A stretch of DNA of 40,531 nt from Pseudomonadales bacterium. GTDB taxonomy: Bacteria; Pseudomonadota; Gammaproteobacteria; Pseudomonadales; UBA5518. The notes beneath the pieces are model-generated. The model was not told the DNA's origin, searched no databases, and was given only the letters and a program-made list of their open reading frames with translations. The stretch is from the NCBI GenBank assembly GCA_022072145.1, contig JAJVIG010000025.1:1-40531 (forward strand). Reading direction: 5' to 3'. Positions 17,860 to 27,813 of the stretch are shown one piece after another. The position numbers and the translations under genes are program-made. The stretch's first letter is position 1; each line of letters starts with the position of its first letter.

Positions 17860-18733
17860 GACCGGTCGGATCGTCTCCTGGGAGATCTTCCCGCTCTCGT
17901 TTCGGGAGTTCCTCTACGGCAAGGGCATCGAAAGCGACGGCCCCTTGTCCACCAGACAGCGGCTGACCATTCAGACGGCATTTGAGGACTACTGGCAGGT
18001 CGGTGGCTTCCCCGGCGCGATTCGACTCCACCAGCGGCAGTGCGTCGAAGCCTATCAGGCGAACTGGAACACCATCCTCGCCAGCATCATCGGGCATCAC
18101 AACATCTCCCACCCTCGGGCGGTGATCGATCTGGCCCACTGGCTGGTGGACAACACCGGCTCTTTCTATGCCGTCAGTCACCTGACCGATTACCTGAAAT
18201 CCCTCGGCCACCGGGTGCGCAAAAGCTCGGTGGTCGATTGGCTCGTCGCGTTCGAGGATGCCGGGCGGCTGTTCAGCGTGAATATCTTTTCCAGTTCGCC
18301 GACCCGGATCAGCGTCAATCCCCGCAAGGTCTACTGCATCGACCACGCGCTGGCGGCCTCGGTCAGCTCCGGCATCCTCAGCAACCGCGACAGCCTGCTG
18401 GAGAACCTGGCCTTCACCGCGCTGCGCCGGATGACGCCGGAAATCTTCTACCACAAAACCAAGACGGGCCGTGAGGTGGACCTTGCCGCGTTGCTGCCGT
18501 CAGCGCCGGGACAAGAATGAGCCATACTGCTGGTCCAGGTCTGCGCCTCGCTGGCCGATCCCCGCATCAAGCAAAGCGAAGTGCGTTCCCTCTCCGAAGC
18601 CATGGTCGAGCTGGCGGCGGCGGAGGGGACCATCGTCACCTGGCGCACCGATGAAACCATCCCCGTGGGCTTCGGCACCATTCATGTGATACCGGTCTGG
18701 CGGTTTCTGCTGGAGATGGAGCCGCGAACCTAA
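17858..18733 (+). pseudogene. DUF4143-type AAA ATPase, C-terminal fragment with an in-frame stop
   Basis: The reading frame contains SWEIFPLSFREFLYGKGIE, LSTRQRLTIQTAFEDYWQVGG, ISHPRAVIDLAHWLVDNTGS and NPRKVYCIDHALAASVSSGI, the DUF4143 half of ATPases with an N-terminal AAA_14 domain. The P-loop ATPase half is missing; the break is at about 17860. A TGA at 18518-18520 interrupts the frame. Downstream, in the same frame, LLVQVCASLADPRIKQSEVRSL and HVIPVWRFLLE continue the family's C terminus to TAA at 18731-18733. Both the truncation and the nonsense codon make it a pseudogene. Confidence 0.82.
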
Positions 18734-18761
18734 AATAGCGGCTCGTCTTATTTTAGGTTCG
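18725..18761. terminator. Perfect 13-bp inverted repeat between convergent 3' ends
   Basis: CGAACCTAAAATA (18725-18737) and TATTTTAGGTTCG (18749-18761) are exact reverse complements around an 11-nt loop. The left arm contains the TAA that ends the DUF4143 frame. The right arm contains the stop of the primase-helicase gene on the other strand. The position suits a bidirectional terminator, although the usual trailing T run is within the stem rather than after it. Confidence 0.6.
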
Positions 18762-21165
18762 TGCCGTTTCCTAAAACTACGGTCACCATCGGTTTGATCT
18801 CGTACCCCATGGCTCGGTAGCCGCGCTGACGCTTGTCCCACATGCGGTTGAGCTGGGGCTGATCGGTCTCGGCATAGTCGTAGATACGAACATCCTGCTT
18901 GTCGGCGTGTTCCCGGTGCAAACGTCCTGCGTATTGCTGCAAAGTTCCCTTCCAGGAGATCGGCATGGCCAGCACCAGGGTGTCGAGCGGCGGATGGTCG
19001 AAACCTTCGCCAATCAGGCGGCCGGTAGCGAGTAACACCCTCGGTGCCGACTCATCCAACGCATCCAGTTCCGCGAACACCGCCGTTCGCTGCTTCTTCG
19101 ACAAGCGGCCATGCAGGACAAAGCAGTGCTCGACCTCATCCCCCAGTGGCTCCTGCAACAACGGCAAATGATCCGTTCGCTCGGTAAGCACCAGCACCTT
19201 TCGCCCTTCCCGGTACGCGGCCAGCACATCCCCGGCGATGTGATGGTTGCGGGTCGCATCGTTCGCGAGGATGCGGAACACATCCTGAATCGGTGAATCC
19301 GGCGGGATCTCCGGCGCGGGCAGCACCTTCGGCCAGACCTCCAGTTGCGCCGGGGCGGTTTTCGGTCTGGCGGCACTGTGGCGGATCGGCCCGCACTGCA
19401 TGAAGATGATCGGCTGATGACCGTCGCGTCGTATAGGGGTGGCGGTCAGGCCCACCACGAATTTAGCCTTGGCCTGTTTGAGGATCGCCTCGAAGGAAAA
19501 CGCCGACAGGTGATGGCATTCGTCGATGATGATCTGCCCGTACTGGTCGAGCAGTTCGCCAAGATCCTCCCGACGGGAAAGAGACTGCATGACGGCGATG
19601 TCGATCTTACCGGACGGTTTCTTCTTGCCGCCACCGATGACACCCAAGCTTCCTTTCGGAAACTCAAGAAATCCGGTCAACCGCTCCTGCCACTGGCGCA
19701 GCAGTTCGGTGCGATGGACCAGCACCAGTGTGCTCACCTTGCGCCGGGCGATCAAGGCTGCGGCGGTAACGGTCTTGCCGAAAGCCGTCGGGGCGCAGAG
19801 CACGCCGACCTCGTGTTTAAACATCTCCCGCACCGCCGCTTTCTGGTCCTTGCGCAAGGTGCCGGTGAATTTAGCCGACACTTTCCGTCCCGGCAGACGT
19901 TCATCCTGTAGTTCCGGGCGGATGTCGTTCTCCTGCAACAGGGCGCGCACCGCATCGAGGCAGCCTCGCGGCAGGCCGATATGCTGGGGGAAATTCTCGG
20001 CGCAACCGATGATGCGCGGCTTGTTCCACACCGGCAGGCGCATGGCCTGGGCCTTGTAGAACTCGGGATTCTGGAAGGCGGCGAGTCGTATCAGGCGGTT
20101 GGCCAGTGGCTGGGGCAGATCGGCCTTAGCGATGAAAATCTGGTTGGCCAGCACCAAGATCAGCGATTCCGGCAGTGGACCGGCAATCCGGGCGGGTATT
20201 GGTGATGGTCGCTGCCATGGCTTGCGGTCTTCTTCTTCGGTCGCAAAGGCCACATCCAGGGGATGGCGACCGCCGCTGGCCCGCAGGATGGCGTCTTCCA
20301 GGTCCCGCCGGGACATGGGACGGATGGACGCCAGAAAAGCCCACTGGTCTGAATAGGGTCGTAGGTGTTCATCAACGAAAACGCTGCGCCCCGATTCCCT
20401 CGGCTGTTTCTGCAGTGGCAACGCGATCAGGTTGCCGAAGCCGCCTTTGGGCATGGTGTCCTGGTTGGGAAGCAGACGGTCGTAGCTGGTCAGGGACAAT
20501 TGCCGGGTGCGGTCGCAGGTGTGGCTGATCAGTGCGGCCCCGAGCTGCCGGGCCTCGCGGGCCGGAACCGGCTCGGCCAAAAAGATCCAGGCATGAGCGC
20601 CATTGCCGGAGCGTGAAATCTCCATCGCCGCCGGGATACCGAGTTCCCGGCAGGATTGCATGAATGCCTTGGCATCATCCCGCCAGTCGGCCTCATCGAA
20701 ATCTGCCGCCAGAAAGTAGCAACTGTCATCGATCAGGAGCGGATAGACGCCGATGGTCTGTTTTCCGGCCAAATGGTCATAGATCACCTGATCGGTCACG
20801 GGAAGCAATTGGCGTTGGTTGCAGTCGCCGCATTTCACCCGAGGCTTGTGACAGATACCGGGCTTCCACTCGTTACCGCAGGCCGGTGAATAGCCGGATG
20901 TGCCCTTGGCGGACTCCCAGCGCTGCGGGTAGACATCATCCCGCCCACGAAAAAGGCGGCGGAACACGGCGATCTTGTCCTCGGTGGTAAAATTGGTTGG
21001 GGCTCGTGCGAATTCGGTTGGGGCGGGGGCGGGTTCAGGGATGGTCGGTTCTTCCCAGGCGATACCGTGCTGGGTCAGCAGTTCCTTGAGGCGGCAGTTC
21101 TCCTGGCGCAGCTGACACAGTTCATCTTGTTCATTCTGGCTCTTGTCACTCTTCGGCAAATCCAT
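18748..21165 (-). CDS. TOTE-type primase-helicase (AEP domain plus SF2 DEAD/DEAH helicase)
   Basis: An 805-residue protein. Residues 10-32 are a short coiled coil. C96, C105, C112 and C115 form a zinc-ribbon-like cluster. Residues about 120-300 are an archaeo-eukaryotic primase domain, with acidic residues D155/D157 in AADFDEADW and SRSGNGAHAWIF (H191). An SF2 helicase follows: Walker A APTAFGKT (K464), DECH at 548-551, LTATP at 573-577 and QYAGRLHRE late. This architecture is that of the proteins named TOTE conflict-system primase-helicases, thought to act in defence against invading DNA or RNA. The start at 21165 is the first in frame; GGAG is very close to it, so the start is uncertain. 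Downstream end overlaps the convergent hairpin. Confidence 0.85.
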   Translation of the reverse strand: MDLPKSDKSQNEQDELCQLRQENCRLKELLTQHGIAWEEPTIPEPAPAPTEFARAPTNFTTEDKIAVFRRLFRGRDDVYPQRWESAKGTSGYSPACGNEWKPGICHKPRVKCGDCNQRQLLPVTDQVIYDHLAGKQTIGVYPLLIDDSCYFLAADFDEADWRDDAKAFMQSCRELGIPAAMEISRSGNGAHAWIFLAEPVPAREARQLGAALISHTCDRTRQLSLTSYDRLLPNQDTMPKGGFGNLIALPLQKQPRESGRSVFVDEHLRPYSDQWAFLASIRPMSRRDLEDAILRASGGRHPLDVAFATEEEDRKPWQRPSPIPARIAGPLPESLILVLANQIFIAKADLPQPLANRLIRLAAFQNPEFYKAQAMRLPVWNKPRIIGCAENFPQHIGLPRGCLDAVRALLQENDIRPELQDERLPGRKVSAKFTGTLRKDQKAAVREMFKHEVGVLCAPTAFGKTVTAAALIARRKVSTLVLVHRTELLRQWQERLTGFLEFPKGSLGVIGGGKKKPSGKIDIAVMQSLSRREDLGELLDQYGQIIIDECHHLSAFSFEAILKQAKAKFVVGLTATPIRRDGHQPIIFMQCGPIRHSAARPKTAPAQLEVWPKVLPAPEIPPDSPIQDVFRILANDATRNHHIAGDVLAAYREGRKVLVLTERTDHLPLLQEPLGDEVEHCFVLHGRLSKKQRTAVFAELDALDESAPRVLLATGRLIGEGFDHPPLDTLVLAMPISWKGTLQQYAGRLHREHADKQDVRIYDYAETDQPQLNRMWDKRQRGYRAMGYEIKPMVTVVLGNGTNLK

Positions 21166-21268
21166 ACTCCGCCATCAGCATGTCGTTTGAAAACATTGGC
21201 CCCCAAGTCAGCCCCCAAGATGTCGCAGCTTTTGTCATAGTTTTGTCACAGCTCGGTGTCACAGCTTG

Positions 21269-22318
<1,050 letters not shown>

Positions 22319-22331
22319 GGCATGTTCCCCC

Positions 22332-25163
22332 TCATTCAACGTCCAGATAATCAAAGCGGCCGAGCCGCAACAGATTTTCCCGGGCACGTTCAGCATTTTC
22401 GCGAACCTGAGGGTCTTCAGCGGTCAGGCCAGCCTTCAAAATTGGCTTGGCCTCATCGGCTGAAATATACATCTGCGTGCCTTGGTCCATGGCATCCGTG
22501 ATTTTGGCAAAGCATTCGACAACCAATGCCAGGTGATTCGGGAGCAGTTTATTCAGAGCTCTCACCTCAAGCGAAAGTCCAACATCTTTTCCCCGGCCAA
22601 GATCGAGAATCTTCGAGTATGATTGCAAACGCCAGTCCGGATCGAGGCATTCGGCTTCCAACCAAAAGGTAAATTCCTGAAGCTCCAGCGGCTCAGCGGC
22701 TTCAAAGCGCCAATCGAAAAAAGCGATAATGCGGTCGGTCAGTGTTTTATCCAGATGCCTGCCGCTATTTCTCAATGATCGGCCAACATGATCGAAGAGT
22801 TGCCCCCAGCGTTTCCGGTCGTCTTTGGTCTTGTCATAGAAACGCTCAAGCAGGCTTTCGTCACCTGTCAGGGGGTAGACTTCCCAAAGGTAGTAGGTGA
22901 AAAGGTGCTGACCCAGTCTGTCGATAAGCTCCCTACCGTCGCCTTTTTCGTTCGCCAGGATATTGAGGTTCTCTATTGCGTATTCAAACTCACCCCGCAG
23001 AATTTCAAACGTCAGCTTGACCGGACGGTTAAAGCGGATATAGCTGCCGAAGGCGTCCCGCCAAACAGCCTCATTTGCCTGCGGGAAAAAGATTTCCTGT
23101 TGCTGGGCGGCCCAATCCCGATTGAGGGTGCAAAGGTTCCCAAAGTGCATCCCCAACAGCGCCTGCTCAGGTCGGGTTAGCGGGATTTCAGAATTCTCGG
23201 CTAGACGCTCCGCGAGGATGTCGGTCACTTCCGGCAACTGGTCTTCCGGAAACTGGCGGCGAACCCAGAAGCCGAAATTGACAAGGGATTCGAGTGACCG
23301 GCTGCGGGTATTGTTAATGGCCTCGGTAATAGGATCGTCGCGGTTAAACAACACCGGCCGGTCGTGGTCGAGCCGCCAGTCGGACTGACCGCACGCCTGT
23401 CGAAGCAGAGCGGCAAGGCCGTCCCTTGCGGTAATTGGCGCATCCGTATCCTTGTTCACACAGGCGTCAATATAATCAACCACGGCCCGGCGCGAGCTGC
23501 CCCAGTCGGGATGGTCGCGTGATTCGTCTCTTGGCTCGGGTTGTCCTTCCACTCGCACCGTGTCCGGATGTGACAGGACCCATGCACAGAACTCAAGCCA
23601 CTGGTCCAGTTTGTCGAAATTCTTCTCCTTGACGAGTTCGAGCATAGCCTTGAGCATGGCGGCGACATAGACCGGCCGAGCAATCCGGTCACGGTTCGCC
23701 AGCCAGAAAGCTAGGCGTTCGTCATCTGGCACGATCTTCTCTTTGAACAAGGATTGAAAGACGTCAGCCAGCGCGGAGATATTGATCTCAACCAGCCAGT
23801 TGTCCTTGTCCCGATGCTCCTCGTTCCAATCGCTTAGATAGGCCAGAAGCTCATCATCGGTGAAGTTTTCAAGATCTTCGGCGGACTTCGGGCTCCGGTA
23901 GCTGACCGTGCCGCCGGTTACTCCGCCGTAGGGTGAATAGCTGTCATCAGTAATAGCTTCTGACGAGGCTTCACCTTCCAGCTCATCGAAATACCGTCGG
24001 ACATCCCCGCTAAGCAGTGCGGAGAATGGGCGTAGCTGCATACGGTGAAAGTAGCGCTGACGCTGCTGAAAAGCCTCTTCACTGTACCGTTCACCCATCC
24101 ATTCACGAAAATCCTCTTTCGAAGGCCCGCTGAGAATGGCGTCGAAAATCCCTTTTCGTTCCTCCTCACTAAGCAGGCGAGCGCCGAAGTGTTCACTGGC
24201 CTTGCGGATCACCAATTGAAATTCGAAGTGATGCTCCCATTTGAAATAGTCATCGTGACCAAGAATCTGCTCGCGTATCCACGGGAGGGTCTGGTCATTG
24301 GGATGTGACGCATAAAGGTGCTGCCGCAGTCGCTTGAACACCTTCCAGCGATGATTTCGCAATGCCTGATCCAGGGCATCAATGGATTCCGGGGCGTTCT
24401 CATAGACCCGCTCACAAGCATAGGTCAGCGTCTGCACCAGGGTTTCCTTCGCATCCTGATAGTCGCGAACCGGTTTATCCAGCCTCCGACACCAGATTTC
24501 CGAATAGTCCTGGTCGCTGCCTTTTTCGAAATCTTCCGGGTGCATTCCCAGCCGGATCATGCTTGCCACCGCATTAATCAGGATGCGGGAAACCTGATAC
24601 GGCTCATGCTCAGCCAAGGGGCGAACACCTTTTTCTAGGATTTGCTGATATTCCCATTGATCGAAACGCGGGACCGGCTCTAGCGAAGTGTTCCAGGCTT
24701 CCGGGTTATCTTTGCGCCGGGACTGCTTTTCGTCCTTTTTCGGGTCTGGTTGAAAGGCAATCACATACTGAATAACTTCATGTGCGGCATTGCGAGACGG
24801 CCCTTGGTCGCTTCCCCACTTTTTGAGAATTTTGACGATGAGTTCTTCCTCGCCCCATCGGTAGGGTGATTTGAGAAACTGCTTGATCAGGGGCTTGAGG
24901 CGAAGTGAAAGCACAGTGTCTTTCATATCACAAGCGATCGAAAAGATTTCCCTCAAAATGCGAGGGTTGTCCGTCTGTTCCAGACCGAGAATGATTTCAA
25001 CAACTTGTTCCGGATTTTGTTCGGAAACTCGTTGCAAGTAAAAGATTGGCCACCAGAGTGGAGTGATAATACGGCCGTCTCCTGCGGCCTCTACACCAGG
25101 TGGGTTCTTGAAAAAACCGTTTTGGGATAACGGATTGATCCATACCGGATTGTCGACGGTTTT
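22332..25163 (-). CDS. Large helical defence-associated protein, C-terminal part (in the -1 frame)
   Basis: Open for 943 codons from the frameshift point at 25163 to the stop at 22332. No ATG or GTG with a ribosome-binding site opens it; the first usable start inside is a TTG at 25037. The region before that TTG reads [18 protein letters not shown] and [20 protein letters not shown]. This looks like the direct continuation of the upstream frame (ANYAYFL). The remainder is almost all predicted helix with no catalytic motif I can name, suggesting a HEAT- or TPR-like scaffold. Together with the N-terminal part the product would be 1,200 residues. It lies between the ATPase/TOPRIM gene and fic. 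Base composition is about 50% GC, well below the left part of the window. Confidence 0.7.
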   Translation of the reverse strand, partial: KTVDNPVWINPLSQNGFFKNPPGVEAAGDGRIITPLWWPIFYLQRVSEQNPEQVVEIILGLEQTDNPRILREIFSIACDMKDTVLSLRLKPLIKQFLKSPYRWGEEELIVKILKKWGSDQGPSRNAAHEVIQYVIAFQPDPKKDEKQSRRKDNPEAWNTSLEPVPRFDQWEYQQILEKGVRPLAEHEPYQVSRILINAVASMIRLGMHPEDFEKGSDQDYSEIWCRRLDKPVRDYQDAKETLVQTLTYACERVYENAPESIDALDQALRNHRWKVFKRLRQHLYASHPNDQTLPWIREQILGHDDYFKWEHHFEFQLVIRKASEHFGARLLSEEERKGIFDAILSGPSKEDFREWMGERYSEEAFQQRQRYFHRMQLRPFSALLSGDVRRYFDELEGEASSEAITDDSYSPYGGVTGGTVSYRSPKSAEDLENFTDDELLAYLSDWNEEHRDKDNWLVEINISALADVFQSLFKEKIVPDDERLAFWLANRDRIARPVYVAAMLKAMLELVKEKNFDKLDQWLEFCAWVLSHPDTVRVEGQPEPRDESRDHPDWGSSRRAVVDYIDACVNKDTDAPITARDGLAALLRQACGQSDWRLDHDRPVLFNRDDPITEAINNTRSRSLESLVNFGFWVRRQFPEDQLPEVTDILAERLAENSEIPLTRPEQALLGMHFGNLCTLNRDWAAQQQEIFFPQANEAVWRDAFGSYIRFNRPVKLTFEILRGEFEYAIENLNILANEKGDGRELIDRLGQHLFTYYLWEVYPLTGDESLLERFYDKTKDDRKRWGQLFDHVGRSLRNSGRHLDKTLTDRIIAFFDWRFEAAEPLELQEFTFWLEAECLDPDWRLQSYSKILDLGRGKDVGLSLEVRALNKLLPNHLALVVECFAKITDAMDQGTQMYISADEAKPILKAGLTAEDPQVRENAERARENLLRLGRFDYLDVE

Positions 25164-25933
25164 AAAAAATATGCGTAATTGGCGCCACGGCGCTTGATTA
25201 ACTCAAGCATGTTTTTAACATCGCCTTGTTCAGGTTGCGGCTTCTCCAAAATCGCTCGAATAGCTCCTTGATCCTGTGAAGTTATCGGGGCCAACAGATC
25301 GATGACAATACGCTCGGTCAGAGAAAGCTGCTGCCAAAATGTCTCCTCGTCGTGATCGGTGTTGTGATGGGCAAGTGCCTCAAAAAATTTCCACACAGAG
25401 TGAAATCGTTCGGATTTCTCCAATCTGATCCCTTGATCCAGAGCGTCGTGCATTGGATCAATTTTGCTCATCACGGAATGAATTTGTTCTTTTCTTGTGG
25501 GTATCTGGTTCAGTTCAAAATACTTATCAACTCCTCGTATGGTTTTATCCAGACCGGCATCAATCGTCTTGCCTTTCAATTCTCCCTCATAGCGATTCTT
25601 ATCCGAACATAGTCGAGAATACAGGTTAACCCTCATGCCTCTAAAGTCAGGTCTCGACTCTTGAATCTCGCTTTCGACAAAAACACGGGGAAGTTTCTCT
25701 AGAAGTTCTCTCAAAGACTGCGCTGCCTGAGAGAACCGGTCGGGGTTGTAAATATTCTTGGCAGCATAAATGGCGCCAAGGTACCAGGTGGCCAGAGAAT
25801 ATTTTTGAGATTTTGTGGCGCTGAGAATTTCGAAGACCTGTTTTTGTATCGAGTTAAGCTCCAGGGGGCCTGGGTCTGACTCGGGAAAATCTAATCGATT
25901 CTCTTTTATGCGTTCAGACACGATTAATCCCAA
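25091..25933 (-). CDS. Large helical defence-associated protein, N-terminal part
   Basis: A 280-codon frame that overlaps the end of the ATPase gene by 10 bp (TTGGGATTAA) if it starts with the TTG at 25933; a GTG at 25921 is the alternative. The product is helical with no recognised domain (KSQKYSLATWYLGAIYAAKN, QQLSLTERIVIDLLAP). After GANYAYFL its last 23 residues, encoded beyond TTTTTTA at 25169-25163, do not resemble a natural C terminus. The -1 frame from that point continues for 943 codons. So this is probably the first 257 residues of a 1,200-residue protein, joined either by programmed -1 frameshifting or in an ancestor before a 1-nt loss. Confidence 0.7.
   Translation of the reverse strand: MGLIVSERIKENRLDFPESDPGPLELNSIQKQVFEILSATKSQKYSLATWYLGAIYAAKNIYNPDRFSQAAQSLRELLEKLPRVFVESEIQESRPDFRGMRVNLYSRLCSDKNRYEGELKGKTIDAGLDKTIRGVDKYFELNQIPTRKEQIHSVMSKIDPMHDALDQGIRLEKSERFHSVWKFFEALAHHNTDHDEETFWQQLSLTERIVIDLLAPITSQDQGAIRAILEKPQPEQGDVKNMLELIKRRGANYAYFLKPSTIRYGSIRYPKTVFSRTHLV
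25163..25169 (-). promoter_or_regulatory. In-frame -1 slippery heptamer T TTT TTA
   Basis: On the leftward strand the codons TAT TTT TTA AAA contain T-TTT-TTA, which has the X-XXY-YYZ form in the correct zero-frame phase. A one-base backward slip after TTA makes the ribosome read AAA ACC GTC and enter the 943-codon frame without delay. A 1-nt deletion in this six-T run would give the same picture, so function is not proven. Confidence 0.45.
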
Positions 25934-27804
25934 CCTTCCGCACCGGCCGGGATCTTTGAATTGATGAATTCGAACATGGGACGGAAAACTTCAAAGCAAG
26001 CCGGGGCCAGGGTTGGCACAACATCTTTGGCAAATGCTACTTTCTGGCCATCACTGACAAATTTTATAAAGCCATCTGTCCGATCGGTATCGACAACAAA
26101 GTATTGGTCTAAGCCTGGTACGCCATGAAACAACAACTCGGTGGTCAGTAATGACCTATTGCCATAATTACCGCCGGTATGTGGGTTTATTACCTGATTG
26201 CGAATCTTCCCGTTGGTGGGTACGGGTAAAAGCATCGCGTAACTTTCATGGGTATTGTGCTTTTTCACCAAACACTGACATGGATCGGTTTGAACATTTT
26301 GTCCAAGTTGGTTCCAGTCGTTGTATGCCTCATCAAAATCAAAAACAGAGAAAAAGGTACGACCTGGGTGGTTTTGGTAAAGCGTATTGTCCTTAATGAG
26401 ATTACGAAGGAATCCACAACTGAACGCATTCTGTATCTCAAAATTGCGTTCCTCGGTTGGAAAAAGTTTCGACCAAGCAGTTTCAAGAATCATCTCATCG
26501 GTGATCCCCTCAGTAAACAAGACGGCCCCGGAAGTATTCTTGAGAACGTGATGAATGTTTAACCGAGCTTCACTCTCGGAAAAAGAAATCAACCCCGCAG
26601 AGAGCGATTTGATGACATCAGCTTTCCTGACCTTCTTTGAAACGACATTCGAGCCGTCAAATTCAAACAGGTTGATGACGCTCTCATTGGCATTTGTGAT
26701 GGTCGAGGCGCTATGACTACTCATCAGCACATGGTTGTTCTTGGCGGTGGTGTCGGTGATCTCGAAGACCTGTTTGAGAAAGTCGAACTGCCATTCCGGA
26801 TGCAGGAAGGAGTCGGGCTCGTCGAGCAGTGTGATGCAGTTGCGATCCTTGAACAGTTCAACGATGGAGTAGATATACACCGACTGGAACTGACCGTCGC
26901 TGAAGTGGGCGATGGTGGCGTCCATGCCGCCGGTCAGTTGCAGGGGGATGGTGATCTCGGCCAGCATCCCCAGCGTCTTCAGGTTGTCGAACTGGCGGAA
27001 CAGTTCCTGGGGACTGAGGTCGTCGAATTCCTGGCGGATTTTGGCGATATCGAAATAGAGGATGTAACGGTCTGGATCAGCGAAATAACCTTCGGAGCGC
27101 ACCGGGCTGCCGGTGGCAGTGTTGATACAGCCATGGAGCCGGTCGAGAAAGGTTGCGGTGATCCCCTCCGGTTTCCAGTAGCGGTCGGTTTCATCGTTCA
27201 ATTCGATGTCAAAACGGGAATCGGCGGCGTAGGCGGGGCGTTCCAGCACCACCTTCGCTTCTAAGGCCACGGTTTCAATGCCGAGCTTCTGGCAGATGAA
27301 CTGCCGCGCCTTGCAGGTGTCGGGCTGCATCAGCAGCACGGCCAGCAGCAGCTCCTTGTAGTCCGGGCCGATGCCGATGAAGTACCGGGCCTCGTCAAAA
27401 TCGGCGCGTTTGATGCGTTTGCGGAAGGCCTCTTCATACTGCTCGACCAGCTTTGCCACCGTGTCGTTGTGGCCGGAGTAGTAGATCAGCACATTATCCG
27501 GTAGCGGCGTCTTGCCAATGGTTTTTCGCTCTTTGCCGCCGATGGTCAGCTTTCCCGAGTTCCAGCCGATTTCGGTGGCCTTGCCGTCGATTTCGAAGCC
27601 GATGCGGTAATTGAATTCACAGGCAGCCTTGTCACGATCGAACTCGACGATATGACGGAATATCTCGATGAGCGCCTCGAACAGGTTGGATTTACCGGTG
27701 CCGTTCTTGCCGACAAAGACATCGATAAAGCTGCCGCCGTCGAAGCTCAGGGAAAAGTCCCGAAGGTTTTTGTACTGACCGATATAGAGCGATGTCAGGC
27801 GCAT
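25924..27804 (-). CDS. OLD-like ABC-ATPase with C-terminal TOPRIM nuclease domain
   Basis: A 626-residue protein. Walker A GKNGTGKS is at residues 32-39, the ABC-type signature FSDGQFQS at 301-308, Walker B CITLLDEPDSF at 323-333 and the H-loop histidine H364 in MSSHS. The C-terminal region has TOPRIM features: E432 in LFTEGITDE and D489-x-D491 in FFSVFDFDEAY. ATPase plus TOPRIM is the layout of OLD-family nucleases, as in Gabija GajA, and in split form of PARIS. No UvrD-like GajB is nearby; the partner seems to be the large helical protein that overlaps its 3' end. The gene starts 9 nt after hsdS, within the RM operon. Confidence 0.85.
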   Translation of the reverse strand: MRLTSLYIGQYKNLRDFSLSFDGGSFIDVFVGKNGTGKSNLFEALIEIFRHIVEFDRDKAACEFNYRIGFEIDGKATEIGWNSGKLTIGGKERKTIGKTPLPDNVLIYYSGHNDTVAKLVEQYEEAFRKRIKRADFDEARYFIGIGPDYKELLLAVLLMQPDTCKARQFICQKLGIETVALEAKVVLERPAYAADSRFDIELNDETDRYWKPEGITATFLDRLHGCINTATGSPVRSEGYFADPDRYILYFDIAKIRQEFDDLSPQELFRQFDNLKTLGMLAEITIPLQLTGGMDATIAHFSDGQFQSVYIYSIVELFKDRNCITLLDEPDSFLHPEWQFDFLKQVFEITDTTAKNNHVLMSSHSASTITNANESVINLFEFDGSNVVSKKVRKADVIKSLSAGLISFSESEARLNIHHVLKNTSGAVLFTEGITDEMILETAWSKLFPTEERNFEIQNAFSCGFLRNLIKDNTLYQNHPGRTFFSVFDFDEAYNDWNQLGQNVQTDPCQCLVKKHNTHESYAMLLPVPTNGKIRNQVINPHTGGNYGNRSLLTTELLFHGVPGLDQYFVVDTDRTDGFIKFVSDGQKVAFAKDVVPTLAPACFEVFRPMFEFINSKIPAGAEGWD

Positions 27805-27813
27805 GGCATCTCC

